Notes under the pieces: generated by a model | Told to the model about the DNA's origin: nothing | The model's database searches: none | Seen by the model: only the letters and a program-made list of their open reading frames with translations | In this document: positions 31,285 through 38,128 of the stretch, piece after piece | How the letters are laid out: every line of letters starts with the position of its first letter | Position numbering within the stretch: the stretch's first letter is position 1 | NCBI RefSeq assembly: GCF_006538725.1 | Contig: NZ_BJLQ01000034.1 | Span: forward strand, 1 to 38,128 | From: Cellulomonas gelida | GTDB taxonomy: Bacteria > Actinomycetota > Actinomycetes > Actinomycetales > Cellulomonadaceae | DNA: 38,128 nucleotides | Direction: 5' to 3' | Position numbers and translations under genes: made by a program

Positions 31285-31488
31285 CCCGCGCTCGACGGCC
31301 GAGCGTGCCTGCGTCAGTGGCCGGGCCAGCCGGTGGGCGAGGAGCACAGGCTCAGCCCAGCACGGCGGCGCCACCGGCGGGCTCGGTTCGTGTGGAGGTT
31401 GTGGGCGAGTGGCGCGCAGGTGTCGGGCGTCATGGCTGGTCCGCGCCCGTGCGGCGGCCGCAGCCCAGCGGGGATCAGCGCGACGGGG

Positions 31489-32349
31489 TCAGCGGGGCGC
31501 TGTGGGTCGCCCGGGCCGACGGAGGACGAGCTCGCGCTGCTGCTCGTGCGCCGCTCGCTGCGCGGGTGCGGCGAGGCGCGCGTCGTCGGTGTCCTCGCCG
31601 CGCGCGAGTGCCGAGAGGTAGGCCCGGTCGGCCGCGACGCGCTCGGCGAGGTCGGCGCCCACGGTCCCGTGACCCGGGACGACGATGCCCGCACCGCACG
31701 ACGCGAACGCGTCCAGGGCGGCCAGGTGGTCGCCCACGGGATCGGCCGCGTGGTCGTCGAGCAGCGGGATCTCGAGGTCGCTGAGCATGTCGCCCGCGAC
31801 GAGCACCCCCGTCTCGGGCAGCAGCAGCGCGCTGTGGCCGGGTGCGTGCGCGCGGTGTGACAGGACCAGGGTGCGGGGGCCGGGCCAGCCGGTCGCCTCG
31901 TGGTCGAGGACGCGCCAGGCACCGGTCGGCGCGGCTCCTGGCGTCTCGGGGCGCAGCGCCGCGGGCCGGGGCAGGGGCGCGATGGGCGCCGGCCGGTCGT
32001 CCGGGCGGTCGCGCAGCGCGCGGGCGAGCTCGTCGTCGGCGTCGCGCTGAGCGGCGAGGCGAGCCACGGTCACGTCGTCGATGCCCTCGCCGGACCACGT
32101 GGCCCAGCGGGGGACACCGGACAGCCCGGCGCCGTCGAGGACGTGGTCCCAGTGGGCGTGCGTCGACCAGACGGCGACGGCGCGCCATCCCCGCGCCCGC
32201 AGGGCGGCCCCGAGTCCTGCGACGTCGCGCGCGGTCACGGCGGGATCGACGACGAGGCACGCGCCGTCGTCACCGACCACGATCGTGCTCGTCGTCGTGT
32301 ACACCTCGCTCGTGGCGACATGTACGCCGGGCGCGACCTCGACGAGCAC
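31489..32349 (-). CDS. Metallo-beta-lactamase-fold hydrolase
   Basis: 286 residues from GTG 32349. Metal motif HAHWDH (His64, His66, Asp68, His69), further ligands in [14 protein letters not shown] and VPGHGTVG. Resembles glyoxalase II-like or general MBL hydrolases; substrate unknown. No signal peptide, so cytoplasmic. An alternative CTG start at 32379 would overlap the glucokinase stop (CTGA), adding ten residues. No strong ribosome site favours either start. The longer reading to 32865 lies inside the glucokinase gene and is rejected. Last gene of map-ppgK-MBL. Confidence 0.82.
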   Translation of the reverse strand: MLVEVAPGVHVATSEVYTTTSTIVVGDDGACLVVDPAVTARDVAGLGAALRARGWRAVAVWSTHAHWDHVLDGAGLSGVPRWATWSGEGIDDVTVARLAAQRDADDELARALRDRPDDRPAPIAPLPRPAALRPETPGAAPTGAWRVLDHEATGWPGPRTLVLSHRAHAPGHSALLLPETGVLVAGDMLSDLEIPLLDDHAADPVGDHLAALDAFASCGAGIVVPGHGTVGADLAERVAADRAYLSALARGEDTDDARLAAPAQRAAHEQQRELVLRRPGRPTAPR

Positions 32350-32375
32350 GCGCGCGTCGGGCGATCCGGCGGTGG

Positions 32376-33128
32376 TCAGTGGTCCGCCGCGAGCGCCGCA
32401 GCGCCCACGATGCCCGCCGCGTTGAGGAGCTCTGCCGGGACGATCTTCGTCCGCAGGTCGAGCAGGGGCAGGAACTTCTCGTGGTGCTTGCTGACGCCGC
32501 CGCCGACCACGATGAGGTCCGGCCAGAACAGGTTCTCCACCACGGAGAAGTAGCGCTGCAGGCGCTGCGCCCACTGCTCGAAGTCGAGGCCGTCGCGGTC
32601 GCGGGCCGCGTCCGACGCGCGGGTCTCGGCGTCGTAGCCGTCGATCTCCAGGTGCCCGAGCTCGGTGTTCGGGACCAGCCGGCCGTCGACCACCAGCGCG
32701 GAACCGATCCCCGTGCCCAGCGTGACGACGAGCACCACACCCTCGACGCCCTTCGCCGCGCCGTACCGGGCCTCGGCGAAACCCGCGGCGTCGGCGTCGT
32801 TGACCGCCACGACCGACCGGCCGGTGGCCTTCGAGAACAGCCGTTGCGCGTCCGTGCCGATCCACGAGTCGTCCACGTTCGCCGCCGACTGCGCGACGCC
32901 GTGCAGCATGACCGCGGGGAACGTGATGCCGATCGGCACCTTCTTGTCGAGGTCGAACGAGTCGACGATCTCGCCGACCGTCGCGGCCACCGCGTCCGGG
33001 GTCGCAGGCTGCGGCGTGGGGATGCGCAGCCGGTCGTCGGCGAACTCACCCTTCGCCAGGTCCACGGGGGCGCCCTTGACGCCGCTGCCGCCGATGTCGA
33101 TGCCGAACGCGAGGTGGTGGTGGCTCAT
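32376..33128 (-). CDS. ppgK: Polyphosphate glucokinase (ROK family)
   Basis: 250 residues. Phosphorylates glucose using polyphosphate (or ATP), an actinobacterial speciality. ROK-fold motifs: phosphate loop [16 protein letters not shown] at the start, catalytic region [24 protein letters not shown], and ELGHLEIDG, a variant of the ROK motif. The C-terminal [20 protein letters not shown] is also typical of PPGK. Cytoplasmic. ATG at 33128 overlaps the map stop by 4 nt (ATGA). Useful in an organism that releases sugars, and consistent with the xylosidase gene in the window. Confidence 0.95.
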   Translation of the reverse strand: MSHHHLAFGIDIGGSGVKGAPVDLAKGEFADDRLRIPTPQPATPDAVAATVGEIVDSFDLDKKVPIGITFPAVMLHGVAQSAANVDDSWIGTDAQRLFSKATGRSVVAVNDADAAGFAEARYGAAKGVEGVVLVVTLGTGIGSALVVDGRLVPNTELGHLEIDGYDAETRASDAARDRDGLDFEQWAQRLQRYFSVVENLFWPDLIVVGGGVSKHHEKFLPLLDLRTKIVPAELLNAAGIVGAAALAADH

Positions 33129-33988
33129 GGCAGTGTCAGGATCTCCGCTCCGTCATCGGTGACCAGCAAGGTGTGCTCGAACTGCGCCGAGCGGCGACCG
33201 TCGGCCGTCAGGACCGTCCAGTCGTCGTCCCACATGACCCAGTCCGGGGTCCCGAGGTTGAGCATGGGCTCGATCGTGAACACCATGCCGGGCTCGATGA
33301 CCGTGTCGTACTGCGGTGCCGCGTCGTAGTGCGGGACCACGAGACCCGTGTGGAAAGCGGGTCCCACGCCGTGCCCGGTGTAGTCGCGCACCACGCCATA
33401 CCCGAATCGTGCGGCGTACTTCTCGATCACGCGACCGATGACGTTGATCTCGCGGCCCGGCTTGACGGCCTTGATCGCGCGGTCGAGCGACTCCCGGGTC
33501 CGTTCGACGAGCAGCCGCGACTCCTCGTCGACGTCCCCGGCGAGGAACGTCGCGTTGTTGTCGCCGTGCACGCCGCCGATGTACGCGGTGATGTCGACGT
33601 TCACGATGTCGCCGTCCTCGATCACGGTCGAGTCCGGGATCCCGTGGCAGATCACCTCGTTGAGGCTCGTGCACAGCGACTTCGGGAAGCCGCGGTAGCC
33701 GAGCGTCGAGGGGTACGCGCCGTGGTCGAGCAGGAACTCGTGCCCGATGCGGTCGAGCTCGTCGGTCGTGGCGCCGGGGCGCACGTGCGCGCCGACCTCG
33801 GCGAGCGCCTGCGCTGCGAGGCGGGCCGCGACGCGCACCGCCGCGATCGTCTCGTCGTCCAGGACGTCCGGCCCGGTGTAGCGCTGCGGTCCCGGCTTGT
33901 CGACGTACTCGGGACGGGCGATGGTGGACGGGACGGCACGCCGTGGACTGATCGTGCCGGGGACGAGCATGGAGCGGACGGGCGACAT
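33125..33988 (-). CDS. map: Methionine aminopeptidase, type I
   Basis: 287 residues. Removes N-terminal Met from new proteins. The five metal ligands are visible: Asp132 (VNVDITAY), Asp143 (VHGDNNATF), His206 ([10 protein letters not shown]), Glu240 (FTIEPML) and Glu271 (FEHTLLV). The ~45-residue N-terminal extension with [11 protein letters not shown] and RPEYVDK is normal for the actinobacterial long form. ATG at 33988 is probably leaderless (TAGACT 7 nt upstream). First gene of map-ppgK-MBL. Confidence 0.96.
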   Translation of the reverse strand: MSPVRSMLVPGTISPRRAVPSTIARPEYVDKPGPQRYTGPDVLDDETIAAVRVAARLAAQALAEVGAHVRPGATTDELDRIGHEFLLDHGAYPSTLGYRGFPKSLCTSLNEVICHGIPDSTVIEDGDIVNVDITAYIGGVHGDNNATFLAGDVDEESRLLVERTRESLDRAIKAVKPGREINVIGRVIEKYAARFGYGVVRDYTGHGVGPAFHTGLVVPHYDAAPQYDTVIEPGMVFTIEPMLNLGTPDWVMWDDDWTVLTADGRRSAQFEHTLLVTDDGAEILTLP

Positions 33989-33995
33989 GCCTGGC

Positions 33996-34001
33996 AGTCT
34001 A
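33996..34001 (-). promoter_or_regulatory. -10 box of map (leaderless)
   Basis: TAGACT on the minus strand, 7 nt before ATG 33988. Confidence 0.5.
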
Positions 34002-34069
34002 CGGAGCGCGCGCACGCCCACGCGGAGTGCGCGCTGGTCGGACGAGTCGGTCGCACGAGGGAGGCAGCG

Positions 34070-34252
34070 GTGGGCGAGGACACGCGGGAGTACTGGTACA
34101 ACACCGAGACCGGGCAGGTCGAGGAGGGGCGCCGCAGCGACTGGAGCAAGGTCATGGGCCCGTACCCGTCGCGCGAGGCGGCGAGTCACGCGCTCGAGCA
34201 GGCACGCGCGCGGTCGGCGGCCTGGGACGCGCAGGACGAGGCCGAGCGCTGA
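34070..34252 (+). CDS. Small SPOR-like protein
   Basis: 60 residues, too small to stand out among the artefactual ORFs but supported by GGGAGG 5 nt before GTG 34070. The sequence [19 protein letters not shown] continues with [20 protein letters not shown], a pattern I know from short actinobacterial proteins annotated as SPOR-domain, where Y-x-x-x-x-A motifs mark the fold. Soluble; Trp/Tyr-rich N-terminus and helical C-terminus. Divergent from map, convergent with panB. Function unknown. Confidence 0.78.
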   Translation: MGEDTREYWYNTETGQVEEGRRSDWSKVMGPYPSREAASHALEQARARSAAWDAQDEAER

Positions 34253-34289
34253 CCCCACGCGCGCGGCCGGCGCCCGAGGGCTCACCGGC

Positions 34290-35102
34290 TCACTGCAGGA
34301 AGCTGTGCTCCGCGTCCGGGAACGTGCCGTCGCGGACCTCGTCGACGTAGGCGGTCGCGGCGGCCCGGAGCGCGGCCCCGACCTCGCCGAACCGCTTGGC
34401 GAACCGCGGCGACCAGTCGCCCATGCCCGCCATGTCGACCCAGACGAGCACCTGGCCGTCGCATTCGGCGCCCGCGCCGATGCCGATCGTCGGGATGGCG
34501 ACGATCTCGGTGATGCGCGCCGAGACCGGCGCCGGGACCATCTCGAGCACCACGGCGACGGCGCCCGCCTCGGCGACCGCGAGCGCGTCCTCGGACAGCG
34601 CCTCCGCGGCCGTGTCGCCGCGGCCCTGGACCCGGGGCCCGCCCAGCAGGTTCTCCGACTGCGGCGTGTAGCCCAGGTGCCCGACGACCGGGATGCCCGC
34701 GGCCGTGACCGCGCGGATCTGCGCCGCCGAGCGCTTGCCGCCCTCGAACTTCACCGCGTCCGCGCCGGTCGTCTTCATGACGCGCACCGCCGTCTCGAGC
34801 GCCTGCTGCGGTCCGGACTCGTACGAGCCGAACGGCAGGTCGACGACGACGAACGCGCGCCGGGCGGCGCCCGCGACCGCACGCGCCGCGGGGATCATGT
34901 CGTCCACGGTCACGGGCAGCGTCGTCGTGTGACCGTGCATGGTGTTCCCGATCGAGTCGCCGACCAGCAGCATGTCGACACCCGCCTCGTCGAAGATCCG
35001 GGCGGTCACCGCGTCGTAGGCCGTGAGCATCGTGAGCCGGCGCCCGGCCTCCTTGGCCTCGCGCAGGTGGTGGACGCGCACGCGCTTGGGTGTCTCGGTC
35101 AT
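34290..35102 (-). CDS. panB: 3-methyl-2-oxobutanoate hydroxymethyltransferase
   Basis: 270 residues. First committed step of pantothenate (coenzyme A) synthesis: adds a hydroxymethyl group from methylene-tetrahydrofolate to ketoisovalerate. Markers are [59 protein letters not shown] and [20 protein letters not shown] at 35102 has GGAG 5 nt upstream and is preferred to GTG 35108. Its upstream region holds 13-nt tandem repeats. No panC or panD nearby. Confidence 0.95.
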   Translation of the reverse strand: MTETPKRVRVHHLREAKEAGRRLTMLTAYDAVTARIFDEAGVDMLLVGDSIGNTMHGHTTTLPVTVDDMIPAARAVAGAARRAFVVVDLPFGSYESGPQQALETAVRVMKTTGADAVKFEGGKRSAAQIRAVTAAGIPVVGHLGYTPQSENLLGGPRVQGRGDTAAEALSEDALAVAEAGAVAVVLEMVPAPVSARITEIVAIPTIGIGAGAECDGQVLVWVDMAGMGDWSPRFAKRFGEVGAALRAAATAYVDEVRDGTFPDAEHSFLQ

Positions 35103-35119
35103 CGTCACTCCGTTCGGTG

Positions 35120-35192
35120 CTGCGGGGTAGGTCCTGCGGGATGGGTCTGCGGGGTGGGCCTGCGGGGTGGGCCTGCGGGGTGGGCCTGCGGA
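35120..35192. repeat. 13-nt tandem repeats between nadE and panB
   Basis: Unit CTGCGGGGTGGGC: copies at 35120, 35134, 35147, 35160 and 35173, the first two diverged, and a partial sixth at 35186. They lie in the panB 5' region and end 24 nt from the nadE stop. G/C-strand asymmetry could favour a G-quadruplex on the plus strand. Confidence 0.85.
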
Positions 35193-35216
35193 TCGGCCGC
35201 ACGGAGGCCCGAGGGC

Positions 35217-37010
35217 TCAGGGCTCGCGCCAGCGTGACGTCACCGGCAGCCGTCGGTCACGACCGAACGCCAGCGCCGTGACCTTGGGGCCCAGGGGGTA
35301 CTGCCGCCGCTTCCACTCCGCGCGGTCGACCAGCTGCAGCACCCGGTCGACGACGTGCTCGTCGAACCCGCGGGCGAGGAGCTCGGCGCGACCCTCGGCG
35401 TGCTCCACGTAGGCGTCGAGCACCTCGTCGAGCAGGTCGTAGGGCGGCAGCGAGTCCTGGTCGGTCTGGCCGGGCCGCAGCTCGGCGCTGGGCGGCTTGG
35501 TGATCGACGACTCCGGGATCGGCGGGATGTCGCCCCGGTCGACCGCGTGGTTGTTGCGCCACCGCGCGAGCGCCCACACGCGCGACTTGTCGACGTCCTT
35601 GAGCGGGGCGTACCCGCCGATGCTGCCCGCGTCGTAGATGGTGGCGTAGCCGGTCGCGAGCTCGGACTTGTTGCCCGGCGCGATCACCAGGTGACCCTCG
35701 CGGTTCGAGATCGCCATGAGGATCACGCCGCGCACGCGCGCCTGCAGGTTCTCCTCGGCGACGCCGTCGAGCGCGAGCTGGCCCTGGAACGCGTCGACGA
35801 CCGGCGCGATCGGCTGCACGCGGTAGTCCGCCCCGATGCGCCGGGCGAGGTCCTGCGCGTCGTCCTTGGAGTGCTCGGACGAGAACGCCGAGGGCATCGA
35901 GACGCCCACGACGTTCTCGCCGCCGATCGCGTCCGCCGCGATCACCGCGGTGAGCGCCGAGTCGATCCCGCCCGAGACCCCTAGCAGAACCGACCGGAAA
36001 CCGTTCTTGCGCACGTACCCGGACAGCCCGAGCACGACCGCGCGGTACGTCTCCTCGTCGGGGTGGAGCGCGGGGACCTGCGGACCCGGGAGGGACGGCT
36101 CGCCCTCGTCGGCGAGGTCCCACAGCAGCAGGTGCTCGACGAACTGCGGCGCGGTCGCCAGGGGGGTGCCGTCGCGGTCGACGACGAACGAGCCCCCGTC
36201 GAACACGAGGTCGTCCTGCCCGCCGACGAGGTTGACGTACAGCACCGGTGCGTCGACCTGCTCGGCCCGTCGCGCGGCGAGCTCGGCCCGCACATGGCCC
36301 TTGCCCTCCTCGAACGGCGAGCCGTTGAGCACGACGAGCGCCGCGACCTCGTTCTCGTCCATGAGCGAGACGGGCCCGCCGTCCTGCCAGATGTCCTCGC
36401 AGATCACGACGCCGATGCGGCGACCAGCCACGTCGATCACGCAGATCTCGTCGCCGGGGGAGAAGATCCGGTACTCGTCGAACACGCCGTAGTTGGGCAG
36501 GTGGTGCTTGGAGTAGCGCGTCTCGACGCGGCCGCCGCGCAGCAGCACGGCGTCGTTGGTCGGCCGGACGGCGTCGGACGCCTCGGGGCGTCCCGCGACC
36601 ACGTCGCCGACGAGCTCGGAGTCCGGCAGCGGCGCCGTCGGTGTGCCCGGTTCGACGAGCCCTTCGGGCCCCGCGCCGCCCGCCCGCCCGTCGTCGGCCT
36701 GTCGGTCCGTCCGCAGCCGGCGCGCCGCGCGCTCCCCGACGGACCCGACGAGCACGGCGACGTCACCCAGGCCCGCCTCGTCGAGGTCGACCGCGAGCCG
36801 CTCGAGCGTCGCCTGCGCGGCGCGCCGGAACGACGCACGCAGCGCGAGGTCCTCGATCGGGTAGCCCGTGAGGGTCATCTCCGGGAACACGACGAGCTGC
36901 GCACCCTCGTCGGCGGCTCTGCGCGTCCACTCCAGCACGTGGCGCGCGTTGCCCTCGAGGTCCCCGACACACGTGTCGACCTGCGCCGCTGCCACTCTCA
37001 CCCGACCCAC
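35217..37010 (-). CDS. nadE: Glutamine-dependent NAD+ synthase
   Basis: 597 residues. N-terminal nitrilase-type glutaminase makes ammonia, which the C-terminal synthetase uses with ATP to amidate nicotinate adenine dinucleotide. Glutaminase triad Glu44 (VFPEMTLTGY), Lys168 (SKHHLPNYG), Cys204 (VVICEDIWQ); synthetase P-loop SGGIDS at 346-351, plus IAPGNKSELATGYAT. Residues about 95-150 form a charged, Pro/Gly-rich insertion unusual for the glutaminase. GTG at 37010 is leaderless (TAGGGT 7 nt upstream); longer readings to 37223 pass through tandem repeats and are rejected. Confidence 0.95.
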   Translation of the reverse strand: MGRVRVAAAQVDTCVGDLEGNARHVLEWTRRAADEGAQLVVFPEMTLTGYPIEDLALRASFRRAAQATLERLAVDLDEAGLGDVAVLVGSVGERAARRLRTDRQADDGRAGGAGPEGLVEPGTPTAPLPDSELVGDVVAGRPEASDAVRPTNDAVLLRGGRVETRYSKHHLPNYGVFDEYRIFSPGDEICVIDVAGRRIGVVICEDIWQDGGPVSLMDENEVAALVVLNGSPFEEGKGHVRAELAARRAEQVDAPVLYVNLVGGQDDLVFDGGSFVVDRDGTPLATAPQFVEHLLLWDLADEGEPSLPGPQVPALHPDEETYRAVVLGLSGYVRKNGFRSVLLGVSGGIDSALTAVIAADAIGGENVVGVSMPSAFSSEHSKDDAQDLARRIGADYRVQPIAPVVDAFQGQLALDGVAEENLQARVRGVILMAISNREGHLVIAPGNKSELATGYATIYDAGSIGGYAPLKDVDKSRVWALARWRNNHAVDRGDIPPIPESSITKPPSAELRPGQTDQDSLPPYDLLDEVLDAYVEHAEGRAELLARGFDEHVVDRVLQLVDRAEWKRRQYPLGPKVTALAFGRDRRLPVTSRWREP

Positions 37011-37017
37011 GCCCCCG

Positions 37018-37023
37018 ACCCTA
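37018..37023 (-). promoter_or_regulatory. -10 box of nadE (leaderless)
   Basis: TAGGGT on the minus strand, 7 nt before GTG 37010. Confidence 0.55.
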
Positions 37024-37030
37024 CCGACCT

Positions 37031-37092
37031 CGCTCCACCCCGACCGCACTCCACCCTCACCGCACTCCACCGCCACCGCACTCCACCCCCAC
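37031..37092. repeat. 16-nt tandem repeats upstream of nadE
   Basis: Unit CGCACTCCACCNNCAC: three copies at 37045, 37061 and 37077 after a shorter diverged copy at 37031. They occupy the nadE -35 region and beyond, so they may affect its expression. Confidence 0.85.
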
Positions 37093-37286
37093 CGCCACGG
37101 CGTGCCTCCCACCCGCGCCCGACACCGCCCGCGTCGTGCCACGCGCTCGACACCTCCGACGCCCACCGCCGTCGCGCACCTCCCACCACCCCACCCCGTC
37201 GGCCGGCACCCGCGCCGCCCCACCGGACGTCATGCGCTTCGCCGCCGTGCCGCCCCGCCGACCCGCGCCCGCGTCTCGAGGGTCGA

Positions 37287-37347
37287 TGCAGCGATGAATG
37301 CAGCGACGAAGAGCGCACTCTGCGCGCTTCCTGCATTCATCGCTGCA
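37287..37347. repeat. Long inverted repeat / hairpin
   Basis: 17-bp perfect arms TGCAGCGATGAATGCAG (37287-37303) and complement (37331-37347). Inside, after a 4-nt bulge, a second stem pairs 37308-37316 with 37322-37330 (one A-G mismatch) around ACTCT. The arms are clearly richer in A+T than their surroundings. It lies 129 nt past the stop of the downstream-reading partial gene, so it may be its terminator, or a small-RNA or repeat element. Confidence 0.75.
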
Positions 37348-37475
37348 CCGTCGGACGGCGGTGAGGACTTGCGACCGGTTCGGTGCGCGGACAGCGCGGC
37401 GTGGGCCGTTGACGGGCGGGCGAACGGCCGCGCGGGCGGAGCGAGCAGGGCGTGGCCGGGCGGGTCGTGGCGCGG

Positions 37476-38128
37476 TCAGCGGACGGGGCGGGGGGTTGCT
37501 CGGGCGGCCGTACGGGGACGTGTCCGGAGTGACAGGTACGTGCGCTCGAGACGCGCGAGGACGTCGTCCGGGCTGGCGCGGATCTCGCGGGGTGTCAACG
37601 CGATGCGGATCACTCCTGCCTCGGCGAGCGCGCTGTCGGCGCGAACCGTCTGCGTCCACGCGTCACCGTCCGCGTGGTACGCGTGCGAGTGCACCTGGAC
37701 GGCGAGCCCGACGTCGTCGAACCACAGGTCGGGGGTCGGCAGCCGGACGCCGTCGGGCCCGACGAGCTCGGGGTTGAGCAGGGGAGTCGGCAGCACCGCG
37801 CTCCGGCGGACGAGCCGGACCAGGTCGTGCTCGGCGACGGACCAGGCGCCTGTTGCAGCCGCTGCGATGCCCGCCCGCAACGTCGCCGAGCGCTGGCGTG
37901 GGCCGGCGTAGAGCTCGTCGTGCAGCAGCGTGAGCGTCGTCGCCCGGCGCTGCACCGCCTCGATGACGAGGGCCTCGGCGAACCGTGCGTCGGTGCTCGC
38001 CCGGCATGCGTCGGCGACCGCGCGGGCGGGCAGAGCGACCGGCAGCGGTCCGAGCTGACGCCGTGCGTGCGGCATGCGGTGCGTGCGGGACACGCGGACG
38101 AACGCCGCCCGCCGCGGGGCGCGGCGGG
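37476..38128 (-). CDS. Partial gene cut by window edge; nuclease-like (DUF559/AbiEi-type) hypothetical protein
   Basis: The reading frame stays open to the edge of the window (upstream codons read RRAPRRAAFVRVSRTHRM), so the GTG at 38093 is probably internal and the N-terminus is missing. Visible are about 217 residues. Features: LPVALPARAVADACR and EALVIEAVQRR, as in actinobacterial AbiEi/DUF559-like proteins, and PTPDLWFDDVGLAVQVHSHAYH, which resembles the PD-(D/E)xK-like core, though the usual Glu/Lys pair is not clear. Activity is therefore doubtful. Function unassigned. Confidence 0.65.
   Translation of the reverse strand, partial: RRAPRRAAFVRVSRTHRMPHARRQLGPLPVALPARAVADACRASTDARFAEALVIEAVQRRATTLTLLHDELYAGPRQRSATLRAGIAAAATGAWSVAEHDLVRLVRRSAVLPTPLLNPELVGPDGVRLPTPDLWFDDVGLAVQVHSHAYHADGDAWTQTVRADSALAEAGVIRIALTPREIRASPDDVLARLERTYLSLRTRPRTAARATPRPVR

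Larger units (their letters stand above)
37011..37475. other. Intergenic region upstream of nadE
   Basis: No supported gene. From left: nadE -10 box (37018-37023), 16-nt tandem repeats (37031-37092), a Pro-coding-like C-rich stretch (37093-37270) and a long inverted repeat (37287-37347). The remainder up to the stop of the partial gene at 37476 shows nothing. Confidence 0.5.

Noticed and set aside
31489..32865. Extended 458-codon form of the MBL hydrolase
   Set aside because: The first 160 codons are the other frame of the polyphosphate glucokinase gene; the MBL fold begins near 32349.
35120..35192. CRISPR array (also considered for 19376-19445 and 37031-37092)
   Set aside because: Units are 13-16 nt in direct contact without unique spacers, and there are no cas genes.

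Overview
The window is high-G+C DNA (roughly 73% by eye) with dense genes, frequent GTG starts, 4-nt stop/start overlaps and many TANNNT -10 boxes placed 6-7 nt before a start codon. Together with the gene content (FasR-fabD-fabH-acpP-fabF, DUF3145, DUF3052-AhpE-aceE, Nif3/zinc-ribbon/RNase H-phosphatase, polyphosphate glucokinase, a GH120 xylosidase) this points to an actinobacterium of the Cellulomonas type. As I recall it, much of the gene order parallels the Mycobacterium tuberculosis Rv2228c-Rv2245 neighbourhood. I see no phage, insertion sequence, CRISPR array or rRNA.

Layout. 1-1.4 kb: a self-contained methionine-uptake unit on the minus strand (Cys-containing leader peptide, metQ-like gene, hairpin). 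1.7-7.3 kb: DUF3145 convergent with the minus-strand fatty-acid operon fasR, fabD, fabH, acpP, fabF. 7.5-12.2 kb: a TPR-like protein, aceE (minus), then divergent DUF3052 and AhpE. 12.3-14.9 kb: transsulfuration pair cbs-metB behind a 7-codon Cys-Cys leader ORF. 15.0-17.1 kb: tRNA-Val(TAC) and a cytoplasmic GH120 beta-xylosidase. 17.2-19.3 kb: CstR-type repressor and CoA-disulfide reductase-rhodanese fusion with a G-tract operator inside its promoter. 19.4-24.8 kb: MOSC protein, secreted unknown, Nif3, zinc-ribbon coiled coil, RNase H-phosphatase. 24.9-27.8 kb: ArsB-like permease, YaaA, a small membrane protein, a VOC protein. 27.8-28.2 kb: RNase P RNA. 28.3-31.3 kb: copper module (His-rich membrane protein, YcnI, CopC) overlapping a convergent DUF817 gene. 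31.5-38.1 kb: map, polyphosphate glucokinase, MBL hydrolase operon; a SPOR-like small protein; panB; nadE; a partial gene cut by the window edge.

Themes. Sulfur control recurs: two probable cysteine-reading leader peptides (metQ, cbs-metB) and a persulfide-type repressor lie within 18 kb. Fatty-acid control may use a TTGT-N9-ACAA palindrome found before both fasR and fabD. About ten genes look leaderless. Three unrelated intergenic tandem repeats (14, 13 and 16 nt units) and one long, A+T-richer inverted repeat near 37.3 kb have no explanation from the genes.
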